A stretch of 42,737 bases of DNA from an uncultured Clostridia bacterium (lineage in GTDB: Bacteria; Bacillota; Clostridia; Saccharofermentanales; Saccharofermentanaceae). The position numbers were made by a program, and so were the translations under genes. Positions within the stretch are counted from its first letter, which is position 1. The number at the start of each line of letters is the position of its first letter. The notes beneath the pieces were generated by a model that was not told the DNA's origin, searched no databases, and saw only the letters and a list, made by a program, of their open reading frames with translations. The stretch lies in assembly GCA_947165785.1 (NCBI GenBank), contig CAMVBS010000015.1, positions 1-42,737 on the forward strand, in the 5' to 3' direction. Below, one piece after another: positions 32,109 to 41,140 of the stretch.

Positions 32109-34553
32109 TCAGCCTCGCTCGGCTTCATACACACCGACTCTGTTCTGGATCGTGCCCATGACTTTCTTGATGCTCTTTTGTCCTGCAAAGTACGCCTGTA
32201 TTTCTTCTCGTATTATGATCTCGACCTCAGAGTCGATGATACGAAGTCCTGAAGCAGACTTGATATATTCATCCATCTGAGAAACAAACTGTTCCTCATC
32301 AACTGTGGTTGTATATGTATTGAGTGCATCGAGCATATACGAATCATAGTACTCGATCATGGATCTGTAACATGCATTGGTCCTGTCCGCGAAGATCTTA
32401 CAAGCTTCAGCCTGTGAATTCCTGTTTATGGATATTCCGTCATATCTCGCGAAAAGGAACTGGATGTCATCACTGAGCAGGAGCTTGATAAACTCCCTGC
32501 AGGCATCCGGACAGGATGTGGCAGCCGATACTCCGACAGACTGAGAGACGTTTATCATAAGGCCTCTTGCCTTTGAAGAAGGAAATCCCATCAAGGTCTT
32601 GTTTTCCACATCGTTACAAGTAATACGCAGGAATTCCATGCCTGATGAAGCATTTACAAAAGCTGACTCCTGCCCCCCCGTGGTCGTACGAAGCATGATC
32701 TTTTGATCCATTATCTCCTTTTCCGAAGGAAGAACAAGTTCATTAACGAACTCGGCGGTCTTGGAAAACTCCCTGTTATCAAAATCCAGCCCGTCACGGT
32801 CACGGAACTCGGAACTTGCCTCCGATATGCATGTACTTAGGAAGTCGAGCTTGCCCATCATATTCGGATCCCTTCCGTTACATGGTCCGCTTATGTATTC
32901 CTTATAACTGTCAAAAGTGAATCCCGGCTTACTCGCATCAACATCAGATCTGTTGACAAGTATTCCCTCAAGGCCGAATGCCAGAGGAACCTGATAAATA
33001 GCCTTTCCGGTCTTTCCCGATTCGATCACGTTGTCGTAGATATTCGACACTTTAACATCATCTGAAAGATCGAGAAGAAGATCTTCATTGTTCAGATATG
33101 TATAATTCATGGTTCCGAGGATAAGGTCCGGACCTTCGGCAGCCAGAAGATCCATGGTGAGCTTGTTCATCATAGCCGCCTTGACCTGAAGATCAAAGCT
33201 TGTCTCGTCGAGATTCTCATCCATTATTATCGTTTTGGCAACCTCGTCATAATCATATCTCGAATCGAGCATGATCATCGCATCAGGATTGGTATTATTG
33301 AATTGTCTTATTGCCTCTGCCATGGAATAGGAGATCGGCACAAAACTTGCAGCCTTGAGTATCTTCTTTCCGATATTAGGATTGGTCGGAGCTTTCTCAA
33401 GGATGACAATGAGATTATCATATTCATGCATATCCCTGATCGAATAATTCCCGAACTGTTCTCTGCTCGATGCTCCGGCAAAGATGATCTTATCGTCAGT
33501 TGCCTTTAAAAGAGTCAGATTTGCAGTATCGAATCGGTTGATGTCACAATCATCATATGAAAGATAGATCTCTTCAGTGTGATCTTTAAGATTCAGGGTC
33601 TTTACACCGTGCTGATCTATTATCGCATTACCGACACCCTCGTAATATTTGTAATCCCAGGCATTTCTCATATCAGCGATCCATGAGAACTCTCCAACGG
33701 AAGACAGATCCGATACTACATCGTTGTTGATATCAATATAGCAGTAATTTCTTTCTACGGCTAAGCCTTCATACCTGAAACAGAACCTGCCGTTTTCGAG
33801 ATAAAGGAAATCATGGACCTGAAGTATATCATCTGAAGTGAATGTATCCTCAAGACAGACAAGTTTCTCCTCTCCTGAAGGCAGTGTAAAATCAAGATAA
33901 TTCTTATCAAAGAGCATACCGTTCTTCTCGAAGATAACATAGAAAAAGTTGACCGAATAACCGTCTGCTGTCCAGTTCCCTATACTGAACATGTCATCAA
34001 GCTCATAATCACCCTTTGCGATCACATCCTCCGAAGAAACGACCTTCTGCTCGGAAACATCGAATGCCAATTCCTTATAGCAGGCACTTCCGCCTTCACT
34101 CCAGGTTGCCCGGAACTTGATCATTCCCTGCTCGATAAAAACATTCTGGATCATGACCTCTTCGGCCTTTGTCTCATATTCCCTGACAGCTTCAGAAATA
34201 TCCTTATCGAAAACGTGATCACCGTTGCTGTCATAGACACTTACAATATCGGTATAGGTATCAGCGGTTGCTTCTTTCTCGATATCATACATCTTGGCGC
34301 CGCTTACCCAGTTTATGATCTTATCATCGATCATGCCGAGGGTATTCGTCCGATACCACATATAATCATTGGGATCCACGCCGAGATCGATATTCTTGAT
34401 GGTTGAGGTGTACCACGGCATGTCATCGGTAACCTCAATAAGTTCATTAAACTTAGTCCTCGCCTTCTTACCGCATCCGGTAACGGCTACTGCCGAAAAA
34501 AGGATAGCCAAAGACAATACACCTGAAACGATGCTCCTTACCTGTTTATTCAT
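32109..34553 (-). CDS. large lipoprotein with C-terminal type-1 solute-binding domain
   Basis: An 814-aa lipoprotein: signal peptide, lipobox VTGC with lipidated Cys27. Residues about 40-385 are beta-rich with many aromatic and acidic residues and no family I know (repeated strand-turn patterns such as YDSNGDHVFD may form a propeller-like fold). From about 400 a SBP_bac_1 domain begins (MAEAIRQFNNTNPDAMIML, LLAAEGPDLILGTMN, YQVPLAFGLEGILVNRSD). No permease genes lie beside it; the four-gene ABC operon 1 kb upstream has its own binding protein. ATG 34553 follows AGGAGAGGAAAAAT. Confidence 0.85.
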   Translation of the reverse strand: MNKQVRSIVSGVLSLAILFSAVAVTGCGKKARTKFNELIEVTDDMPWYTSTIKNIDLGVDPNDYMWYRTNTLGMIDDKIINWVSGAKMYDIEKEATADTYTDIVSVYDSNGDHVFDKDISEAVREYETKAEEVMIQNVFIEQGMIKFRATWSEGGSACYKELAFDVSEQKVVSSEDVIAKGDYELDDMFSIGNWTADGYSVNFFYVIFEKNGMLFDKNYLDFTLPSGEEKLVCLEDTFTSDDILQVHDFLYLENGRFCFRYEGLAVERNYCYIDINNDVVSDLSSVGEFSWIADMRNAWDYKYYEGVGNAIIDQHGVKTLNLKDHTEEIYLSYDDCDINRFDTANLTLLKATDDKIIFAGASSREQFGNYSIRDMHEYDNLIVILEKAPTNPNIGKKILKAASFVPISYSMAEAIRQFNNTNPDAMIMLDSRYDYDEVAKTIIMDENLDETSFDLQVKAAMMNKLTMDLLAAEGPDLILGTMNYTYLNNEDLLLDLSDDVKVSNIYDNVIESGKTGKAIYQVPLAFGLEGILVNRSDVDASKPGFTFDSYKEYISGPCNGRDPNMMGKLDFLSTCISEASSEFRDRDGLDFDNREFSKTAEFVNELVLPSEKEIMDQKIMLRTTTGGQESAFVNASSGMEFLRITCNDVENKTLMGFPSSKARGLMINVSQSVGVSAATSCPDACREFIKLLLSDDIQFLFARYDGISINRNSQAEACKIFADRTNACYRSMIEYYDSYMLDALNTYTTTVDEEQFVSQMDEYIKSASGLRIIDSEVEIIIREEIQAYFAGQKSIKKVMGTIQNRVGVYEAERG

Positions 34554-34661
34554 ATTTTTCCTCTCCTAAAACTCATAGAATTCATATATTCACAATTAAA
34601 TGTTACCATTATGAATAAGCATCGTCATCACCATTCTTACCGGCCGATCATTTATGCTAAT

Positions 34662-34690
34662 AAAAAAGGAACGCCCAAAGGACGTTCCTT
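34662..34690 (-). terminator. terminator of the OB-like lipoprotein gene
   Basis: On the minus strand AAGGAACGTCC pairs with GGGCGTTCCTT (11 bp, one wobble, loop TTT) followed by a T run (34667-34662), 23 nt past the stop. Confidence 0.9.
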
Positions 34691-34713
34691 AAAAGTTCAA
34701 CTTATGAAACAGA

Positions 34714-35559
34714 TCATTTAACTGTTACGTTTGTGATGTGTGGGTTAACACCCTCATACCAGTAGAGGAAACCTTCCATATCTACTGTATCGCCAACCTT
34801 AAGGCCGGATACTGTCTTATATACATCGGAATCCTTATCGCAGAGGTAAGACTCAACTGTGAATGTATATGTCTCGCCGTTGATGGAAACGTTGAAGTAA
34901 AGGTCATCACCTTCGTTACCTGAACCGTCCCACTTGTAAAGGAAAGCAACTTCGTTACCGTCAGCATCCTTGGAAGCTTCAACTGTCATACCTGTGAAGG
35001 AAACGAGCTGATTCTGCTTCTCAACGAGCTCATCTGTACCGAGAAGGTCAGTTACATCAACAGGTGTAGCTGTCCAGTTGCCGTCAACGATCTCGAATGT
35101 AGCGTCAACGATCTCAACTTCTCCGGACCACTCAGACTTAAAACCGTTTACACGGATCTTCTGACCGTCAACGAGCTTAGCGTAATCATCCTCAGAACAA
35201 GCCATCTCATAGCAGAAATATGCACCGTCCTCATCCTGGAGATATACGGTAGCCTTGTCTTCCCACCAGGACTGCTTAGCCTGTACGTAAGCCTCGATCG
35301 TTACTTCTGTATCGAGGTCTGCAGCAGCATAGTCAGCATAAGTCATTACATCGCCTGCAGCCTCAGACTCAGTTGCTTCAGTCTCGGACTCGGAAGCCTC
35401 TGTCTCAGACTCTGTTGCTTCTGTAGTTGCTTCTGTAGTTGCTTCAGTTGTAGCCTCAGCTGTTGTTGTGGTTGCATCTGTCTTGGAATCTTCTTTGGAA
35501 CATCCTGCAAGAGCAAGGATCATAGCTGCACTTAAGCAAGCAGCAATATACTTCTTCAT
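34714..35559 (-). CDS. lipoprotein with Thr/Glu-repeat linker and OB-like domain
   Basis: A 281-aa lipoprotein: lipobox LAGC with Cys20, then about 50 residues of TTEA and ESET repeats, a flexible cell-wall-spanning linker. The folded part (about 70-281) has two stretches that look like OB-fold or nucleic-acid-binding-like strands (TVEAYVQAK-type start, ATVYLQDEDGAYFCYEM, GQKIRVNGFKSEWSGEVEIVD; later KVGDTVDMEGFLYWYEGVNPHITNV). This pattern is common in uncharacterised Clostridial lipoproteins. ATG 35559 follows AAGGAGAGATCAAT. A -10 like element sits at 35620-35625. It follows the ABC operon and has its own terminator. Confidence 0.8.
   Translation of the reverse strand: MKKYIAACLSAAMILALAGCSKEDSKTDATTTTAEATTEATTEATTEATESETEASESETEATESEAAGDVMTYADYAAADLDTEVTIEAYVQAKQSWWEDKATVYLQDEDGAYFCYEMACSEDDYAKLVDGQKIRVNGFKSEWSGEVEIVDATFEIVDGNWTATPVDVTDLLGTDELVEKQNQLVSFTGMTVEASKDADGNEVAFLYKWDGSGNEGDDLYFNVSINGETYTFTVESYLCDKDSDVYKTVSGLKVGDTVDMEGFLYWYEGVNPHITNVTVK
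35396..35460 (-). repeat. 12-nt tandem repeats encoding TTEA units
   Basis: Imperfect copies of a 12-nt unit (plus strand GTTGCTTCTGTA and variants) encode consecutive Thr-Thr-Glu-Ala blocks in the lipoprotein linker. Such repeats can change number by slippage. Confidence 0.7.
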
Positions 35560-35592
35560 ATTGATCTCTCCTTAGTTTCAATACGTGATATT

Positions 35593-35625
35593 CCTCATTT
35601 CACCGATGAGGTTAGCCATATTATA
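35593..35625 (-). promoter_or_regulatory. intercistronic hairpin and -10 before the lipoprotein gene
   Basis: CCTCAT/ATGAGG (35593-35598 with 35606-35611, 7-nt loop) lacks a T run, so it is more likely an mRNA stem than a terminator. TATAAT on the minus strand at 35625-35620 lies just upstream and could start a separate lipoprotein transcript; its -35 would fall in the 3' end of the binding-protein gene and is weak. Confidence 0.35.
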
Positions 35626-35628
35626 CGA

Positions 35629-37254
35629 CTACATTCTTTTCTTGAGGATTGATCGGTAAACTACATATGCACCAATTAAAAGCCAGGTTACGCCCAATGA
35701 TATGAGCAAAATCACCGAAGTTGTCGGTAATTTCCCCAGATCCTTTATGTTTCCGGTAGCTTTTGTCTCGATCTGATCAAGGCGGTAAAGCGAGTTCGTA
35801 TCGGAAAAGAGCTTCTCGTAATACGCATCGTCAATGGTCTGCTTACGTCTTGAGGACTTGGTTACATTCTCGATAAGTTCGCCTGCTGCACTTCTTAAGG
35901 AAGCCGATCCGTTGAACACTGGAGTTACGAATGTGTTCTCGGTATTGTTGAGCAGGAGTTCACATGCATCGATCTTTACACGGTAATGAAGCGCATCCGT
36001 CTCACTTTTCTGCGACAGATAATCAATATACGCCTGATCCTTTCTTGCCTTTGAAGTTACGGGAACATAACCTTCTGTCTGGCAGTAGGAAAGCTGCACG
36101 TCATTTGTTAAAAGATAAGACGCGAACAGCCAGCTCGCGAGCACTTCCTGAGGGTCCTCCTTGTTGAAAAGACAGACGGAAGGACCCTGAGAGATCATCT
36201 TTGGATGCTCGGGATCGTACTGAGGAACAGGATAGACAACAGTCTCGAAATCGACGATCTTATCTTCACTGATATCGACGTTTGGAGCATGAGCTCCCAT
36301 CCATGTGGCACCTGCCGTGGAATCCACCGCAAATATGCATTGTCCGGCATTCAGGAAATTGGCAGGATAGCTGCTTATCTTAAATGTCGAGAATGCTCCG
36401 CTTTGTGCATGACCGCTGATGCCGTCGAGTATCTCGCGTGTATTATCGTTAAACAGATCCACCTCGCCTGCAGGAGTCGAGTACGGAGCACCTTTCTGGA
36501 ACAGCATCTGTATCATCATGTTATCCGTCGACTTATAGATGAACGGGATCATGGTCTTCTGGCCGTTGATGGCATAAGTACCGTCATCATTTTTTCTTGT
36601 TGCCGCCTCCGATACTTCGAAGACAAAATCCCACGTAAGGACATCAGGAAGTTCATAGCCTAACTTCTCAACATAATCCTTGTTTACGTAACAGGCTTCC
36701 GTCGAGCGCATGTAAGGAAGAGCATAGTGATCTGTTCCGATCCTGCACTCCTCGAGATATTCGGGGATGACCTCATCCTTCTCAGGCGAATCAAACTTTA
36801 CTTCACTTCCCCCAAGGCCGAACCTGCCGTCTTCCATCAGCGAATCAAGAGGAACGATGACCGATTCTCCCGTCATATACGTAGCGATATGATCAGGATA
36901 GGTTATGCAGATATTAGGTGTCGTATTAGTCGCGATGTTGGTTATGACATCGTTATAGATCTGACCGTAATCCGTGTAAAACCTGATGTTCACATGGATG
37001 TTCGGATACAGAGCCATGAAATCGTCTGCTGCTTTGTTATAGATATTTTTCTGAGTGGCATTCGTATCATTTTTGGCCCAGAAAGTAATATCGTAATCGC
37101 GGCTCTCATCAAAGGAATCAGGCACGTCAAAAGCATCCAGCGGCTTAGCACCGTGACAGGACGCAGAAGTCAGGACCGACATGAGGATGACGGTGCTCAT
37201 GAAGACACGTGCGGCACTGTGGAACTTTTTCGAGAAGAAAGATAATGATCTCAT
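35629..37254 (-). CDS. ABC importer solute-binding protein, carbohydrate type
   Basis: A 541-aa type-1 extracellular binding protein: YDITFWAKNDTNATQK, DDFMALYPNIHVNIRFY, NICITYPDHIATYM, YALPYMRSTEACYVNKDY and SYPANFLNAGQCIF are the usual stretches. The N-terminus is a signal sequence; Cys33 in TSASC is a possible but imperfect lipobox (no Leu at -3). Unusually, the C-terminus has a clear membrane helix (about 511-535, VILLISLGVTWLLIGAYVVY) and a basic tail. The gene overlaps the upstream permease stop by four bases and is last in the operon ATPase-permease-permease-binding protein. Sugar specificity is unknown. Confidence 0.88.
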   Translation of the reverse strand: MRSLSFFSKKFHSAARVFMSTVILMSVLTSASCHGAKPLDAFDVPDSFDESRDYDITFWAKNDTNATQKNIYNKAADDFMALYPNIHVNIRFYTDYGQIYNDVITNIATNTTPNICITYPDHIATYMTGESVIVPLDSLMEDGRFGLGGSEVKFDSPEKDEVIPEYLEECRIGTDHYALPYMRSTEACYVNKDYVEKLGYELPDVLTWDFVFEVSEAATRKNDDGTYAINGQKTMIPFIYKSTDNMMIQMLFQKGAPYSTPAGEVDLFNDNTREILDGISGHAQSGAFSTFKISSYPANFLNAGQCIFAVDSTAGATWMGAHAPNVDISEDKIVDFETVVYPVPQYDPEHPKMISQGPSVCLFNKEDPQEVLASWLFASYLLTNDVQLSYCQTEGYVPVTSKARKDQAYIDYLSQKSETDALHYRVKIDACELLLNNTENTFVTPVFNGSASLRSAAGELIENVTKSSRRKQTIDDAYYEKLFSDTNSLYRLDQIETKATGNIKDLGKLPTTSVILLISLGVTWLLIGAYVVYRSILKKRM

Positions 37255-38117
37255 CCCTTGGTACCTCCCCTGCTGACGCCTTCCATGATCTTCTTGTGAA
37301 AGATCAGGAACAGGATTATGAGAGGGATCGAGATAACGACGACTGCCGCCATCATGGCAGGGATATTCTCTCGGCCAAAGCCGTTCTCACGGATCTCGGA
37401 GATACCGTTACTTACAAGGAAATACTTGGGATCGTCAGTTATGAGACGCGGCCATACATACGCATTCCAGCACTCGATCACCTTAAGGATCACGACGGTA
37501 ACGATAGTCGGAGAACAGATAGGGATCATGACGCGGAATAGATACTTAAGATCGGATGTGCCGTCCACCTTGGCAGCTTTATAAAGATCATCAGGTATCT
37601 GTTCGAAATTCTCTTTGAGAAGATAGATATAAAAGACCGATGTTACTGACGGAAGAATAAGTCCCGTAAATGAATTGCGAAGGCCGAGGTTCGTAATGGT
37701 TACGAAGTTCGTGATGATCACGAGTTCTGAAGGGATCATCATAAGCGACAGGAACAAAGTAAAGACCAGATTCTTACCTTTAAATTCCAGTCTCGAAAAA
37801 GCGAACGCAGCGAAAACGATGACGATCATCATAAGAAGCGTAGTCACCACGGTGAATATAAACGTATTAAGGAAATATCTGCCGAGCGACACCTGAGTGA
37901 ATGCATCGCGATAGTTCCGGAGCGTCGGAGAATCCGCGATAAAACGAGGAGTAAATTCAGAGTTATAGCTGCCGTAGCTTTTGATGGAACTTAAGATCAT
38001 CCAGTAAAACGGGAAAAGAACTATGATCCCCCACACAGAAAGGCAGGTGTAAGTGATGATCTTACGGACCGTTTCGGAGATCCCGGCTTTTTTGCTTATC
38101 TGATCATAATCATTCAT
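37251..38117 (-). CDS. carbohydrate ABC transporter permease (MalG/UgpE type)
   Basis: A 288-aa permease with six membrane helices and the EAA loop LYKAAKVDGTSDLKYLFRVMIP (about residues 190-212), which couples to the ATPase. The opening VWGIIVLFPFYWMILSSIK is typical of the MalG branch. The gene overlaps the binding-protein start by four bases (ATGA) and begins 15 nt after the other permease gene. It forms a heterodimer with the product of 38133-39053 in the membrane. Confidence 0.93.
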   Translation of the reverse strand: MNDYDQISKKAGISETVRKIITYTCLSVWGIIVLFPFYWMILSSIKSYGSYNSEFTPRFIADSPTLRNYRDAFTQVSLGRYFLNTFIFTVVTTLLMMIVIVFAAFAFSRLEFKGKNLVFTLFLSLMMIPSELVIITNFVTITNLGLRNSFTGLILPSVTSVFYIYLLKENFEQIPDDLYKAAKVDGTSDLKYLFRVMIPICSPTIVTVVILKVIECWNAYVWPRLITDDPKYFLVSNGISEIRENGFGRENIPAMMAAVVVISIPLIILFLIFHKKIMEGVSRGGTKG

Positions 38118-38132
38118 AATCCGGGGCCCTCC

Positions 38133-39053
38133 TTATCTGATAGACGTCTTCTTGCTGATCAAAAGGTTTATCACCGTAATGGTAAATACGATGGCAAACA
38201 AGATCAACGCAGCCGCAGCCGCATATGAAGGATATCCGCCCGAATCACCGTAGAGCATGTCATAGACATATCCTACGATCGTATTCATGCCTGCCGCATT
38301 AAGGTCGGTACCAAAGATCGCAACTTCATCACTGTATGCTTTAAATGCACCGATAAATCCCGTGATCACCAGATAGAAGATCATCGGCGAGATCATCGGA
38401 AGCGTTATGTTCGTGAACATACGAAATCTTGAAGTTCCGTCGATCCTTGCCGCCTTATAGTAGACATCATCAACCGAAGCAAGAGCCGATGTAAGTATCA
38501 GTATCTTGAACGGGAGAACGACCCAGATAGTGTAAAAACACATTACGAACATCTTAGCCCAGTAAGGTCCGTCGATAAAATCTATCGGGCCGGCCTTGAA
38601 TATCGCGAGGATCATATTAACAAGACCGTCGGTATACGGAGTCTTCTTGAACATGATCATGAAGACAAGACCGACGGCAAGGGTATTCGTAACATACGGA
38701 AGGAAGAAGATCGTCTGAAAGACTTCCTTGAGCTTCTTGATCGAATTAAGTCCGAGAGATATAAGAAGCGCAAGGATCGTCGAGAGCGGAACCGTAATGA
38801 TAACGATGATAAAAGTATTCTTGACCGCCTGCAGAAAATAAGGATCATGAAGGACATACGCGTAATTATATATGCCCGTTCCGAACGAAGTCTGCGAAGC
38901 GGAATTATAGCCTTCCTCGAATGAGTAGATCAAAACATCTATGAGCGGATAGACCATGAAGACTCCGAGGAACAAAAGAGCCGGCAGGAGATAAAGCCAC
39001 GCCTTAAGACTTCTAAGCTTGGCAACTGTGGAAGTTCCTTTATTCTTGCTCAT
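38133..39053 (-). CDS. carbohydrate ABC transporter permease (MalF/UgpA type)
   Basis: A 306-aa permease with six helices. YLLPALLFLGVFMVYPLIDVL is the usual first helix, and YYKAARIDGTSRFRMFTNITLP is the EAA coupling loop. The start overlaps the ATPase stop by four bases, so translation is coupled. With the MalG-type partner and the ATPase it makes a CUT1-class importer. Confidence 0.93.
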   Translation of the reverse strand: MSKNKGTSTVAKLRSLKAWLYLLPALLFLGVFMVYPLIDVLIYSFEEGYNSASQTSFGTGIYNYAYVLHDPYFLQAVKNTFIIVIITVPLSTILALLISLGLNSIKKLKEVFQTIFFLPYVTNTLAVGLVFMIMFKKTPYTDGLVNMILAIFKAGPIDFIDGPYWAKMFVMCFYTIWVVLPFKILILTSALASVDDVYYKAARIDGTSRFRMFTNITLPMISPMIFYLVITGFIGAFKAYSDEVAIFGTDLNAAGMNTIVGYVYDMLYGDSGGYPSYAAAAALILFAIVFTITVINLLISKKTSIR

Positions 39054-40171
39054 ATAAGTCTCTCCTGGGATTCCCCTGAAAATACGAAGAGTTTCTTCGG
39101 ATTGATGTCAAAGAAGACCTTCTCTGACGAAGGATCTATATGTTCTTCTGATGAGATAATGGCACGGTGACGGGTTCCCTCCACCTCTGAATGTTCGCTG
39201 GAGAAGACCACGCTCGTATCCCTTCCCATGACTTCAACCGCAAGGAGCTTGGAAGAGAATACACCTTTCTTTCCCCCATCTTCGTTCCTCAGGATAAAAC
39301 CTTCCGGACGTATTCCTATGAAGACCTCCTGATCGGAGATATCCTTCACGAACTCCTTACCTGCGATCTTATCGTCACCTATGTAAAGCTCTCCGCCGTT
39401 GATCCTGCCCTTAAAGACATTGATAGGCGGAGTTCCGAGGAACTTGGCAACGAAGAGATTACAAGGCTGGTCATAAACATCCTGCGGCTTTCCGATCTGG
39501 TGGATCGCACCGTCCTTCATGACAACGATAAGATCAGAGATGCTCATGGCCTCTTCCTGGTCATGAGTTACAAAAACAGTAGTTATCTTTGTCTCATTCT
39601 GGATCCTCTTGATCTCTTCTCTGGTCTGGATACGAAGTCTCGCATCAAGATTCGATAAAGGCTCATCCAGCAAGAGCACACGAGGCATCTTCACGAGAGC
39701 CCTCGCGATGGCTACTCTTTGCTGCTGACCGCCGCTCATCTCCCTGGGCTTTCTGTCCATAAGCTCCTCGATCTGCACGATCCTGGCAGCCTCGAGAGCC
39801 TTTTGCTCCATCTGCTCTTTGGTAAGCTTCTGCTCACCTTTGAGATTTTGAAGAGGGAACATTATATTCTTCTTAACATTAAGGTGCGGATAAAGTGCAT
39901 AGCTTTGGAAGACCATTCCCACACCGCGGTTTTCCGCAGGAATATCAGTCACATCATCATCATCGAAAAAGATTCGACCTTCGGTCGGAACTTCAAGACC
40001 GCATATGAGATTAAGCGCCGTACTCTTACCGCAGCCTGAAGGACCCAAAAGACCTACGAGCTTACCGTCAGGTATCTCAAAAGTAAAATTATCAACGGCT
40101 ACAACTTCGGACTTGATCTTCTTGTTACGATTCGGGAAACGCTTGGTCAACCCTTCAAACCTGATCTTCAT
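39050..40171 (-). CDS. ABC transporter ATPase, CUT1 class (MsmX/UgpC-like)
   Basis: A 373-aa ATPase: Walker A GPSGCGKST, Q-loop VFQSYALYPHLNV, signature MSGGQQQRVAIARAL, Walker B VLLLDEPLSNLDARL and H-loop FVTHDQEEAM. The C-terminal ~120 residues form the TOBE/OB-type regulatory domain (GIRPEGFIL). It powers the two permeases downstream. ATG 40171 follows GGAGGGTGTAT; the GTG at 40177 is part of that leader. It is first in the operon, with a perfect inverted repeat at 40277-40296 about 105 nt upstream. Confidence 0.95.
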   Translation of the reverse strand: MKIRFEGLTKRFPNRNKKIKSEVVAVDNFTFEIPDGKLVGLLGPSGCGKSTALNLICGLEVPTEGRIFFDDDDVTDIPAENRGVGMVFQSYALYPHLNVKKNIMFPLQNLKGEQKLTKEQMEQKALEAARIVQIEELMDRKPREMSGGQQQRVAIARALVKMPRVLLLDEPLSNLDARLRIQTREEIKRIQNETKITTVFVTHDQEEAMSISDLIVVMKDGAIHQIGKPQDVYDQPCNLFVAKFLGTPPINVFKGRINGGELYIGDDKIAGKEFVKDISDQEVFIGIRPEGFILRNEDGGKKGVFSSKLLAVEVMGRDTSVVFSSEHSEVEGTRHRAIISSEEHIDPSSEKVFFDINPKKLFVFSGESQERLI

Positions 40172-40276
40172 ATACACCCTCCATTACGCTACCTATAGAT
40201 AATTTATCACAGAATCGGTCATCCGCAATCGGATTGTAGGCTTCGAAGGTATCATATCCGACAGTTTTTATTATCG

Positions 40277-40296
40277 TTTTAACGCTATCGTTAAAA
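40277..40296. promoter_or_regulatory. perfect inverted repeat between the ABC operon and the divergent gene
   Basis: TTTTAACG-CTAT-CGTTAAAA, 8-bp arms with a 4-bp spacer, about 105 nt upstream of the ATPase ATG and 150 nt upstream of the divergent membrane-protein gene. Size and symmetry suit a LacI- or other sugar-regulator operator. No regulator gene lies beside it. Confidence 0.5.
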
Positions 40297-40354
40297 TGTG
40301 CCCGGCCATATTCAGCCTTGAAAACAATCGCTCACGTTCGGTCGTTATAAAATG

Positions 40355-40380
40355 TTTTTCGAAAAGAATTTATCGAAAAA
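40355..40380. repeat. second inverted repeat in the same intergenic region
   Basis: TTTTTCG (40355-40361) and CGAAAAA (40374-40380) flank a 12-nt spacer, 14 nt upstream of the -35 of the plus-strand gene. It may be a regulatory site. Confidence 0.3.
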
Positions 40381-40393
40381 CGATAATTTCTTA

Positions 40394-40422
40394 TTGTATT
40401 TCAAAACCGACCATGCTATGAT
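40394..40422 (+). promoter_or_regulatory. promoter of the 40449 gene
   Basis: TTGTAT, 17-nt spacer, TATGAT preceded by TGC (extended -10), 27 nt before the ATG at 40449. Confidence 0.6.
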
Positions 40423-40448
40423 GATGTCAACAAGGAGGGACTGATACC

Positions 40449-41135
40449 ATGAAAAAGAAAATAGCAGCGGGCATTATGACCGGTATATTACTGGCAGCAT
40501 TTTTCCTGATGATCATCGGATACATATTTCTTCCGATCTCGACATTCATCATCCTTTTGATCAATGACATTATCTTCCTGATAATACTCTTCATCCTAAG
40601 CCGCAGGAATAACCCGACTCCGTGGATGGTCTGTTCGATCGTGATGCTGACGGTCTTCTGTTTCAATGCTCTTTTCTGGGGATCTTTTCATATGCCTGTA
40701 ACCACCAGGACAAAATGGCAGTACCCGATCGCCATAAGATATACATACGAAGGCAGACCTCCATTTGAATTCTTCCCTGAGGAACTTCCGTCTTCGGCAA
40801 AGAACATCAGATACGAATTCCTTCCGACCATACTTCAGGGCGAAGGTCACGTGACTCTGAGATTTACGGCAGATGAAGACTACATCGATGATCTCAAGGA
40901 AAAGCTTAAAGACGAAGCAATGTACATTACTGATAGTGAAGGCCTTGCCGAGATCAATTCGAGTCTTGAGAACGGTAAGACCATCCAATTCTACGGCATC
41001 GATGACGGAGATCGTTTTTTCGAAGAGCATCCTGATGCGGAGATCTATATTCTCTATACCAACTACGACTGGAATCACCCTCGCTCAAGAGCAGTCTTTA
41101 TAGACGAGGACTATGTGTTTTTCGAGCTGCAATAA
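40449..41135 (+). CDS. hypothetical membrane protein with three N-terminal helices
   Basis: A 228-aa protein. Three hydrophobic helices occupy about residues 5-30, 32-50 and 60-80. The remaining ~145 residues are soluble and probably extracytoplasmic (YPIAIRYTYEGRPPFEFFPEELP...). I do not recognise the family. ATG 40449 follows AAGGAGGGACTGATACC, an excellent site. It is the only plus-strand gene in the right third of the window and ends 5 nt before the end of the convergent GrpB gene; no terminator hairpin is seen there. Confidence 0.75.
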   Translation: MKKKIAAGIMTGILLAAFFLMIIGYIFLPISTFIILLINDIIFLIILFILSRRNNPTPWMVCSIVMLTVFCFNALFWGSFHMPVTTRTKWQYPIAIRYTYEGRPPFEFFPEELPSSAKNIRYEFLPTILQGEGHVTLRFTADEDYIDDLKEKLKDEAMYITDSEGLAEINSSLENGKTIQFYGIDDGDRFFEEHPDAEIYILYTNYDWNHPRSRAVFIDEDYVFFELQ

Positions 41136-41140
41136 GAAGA

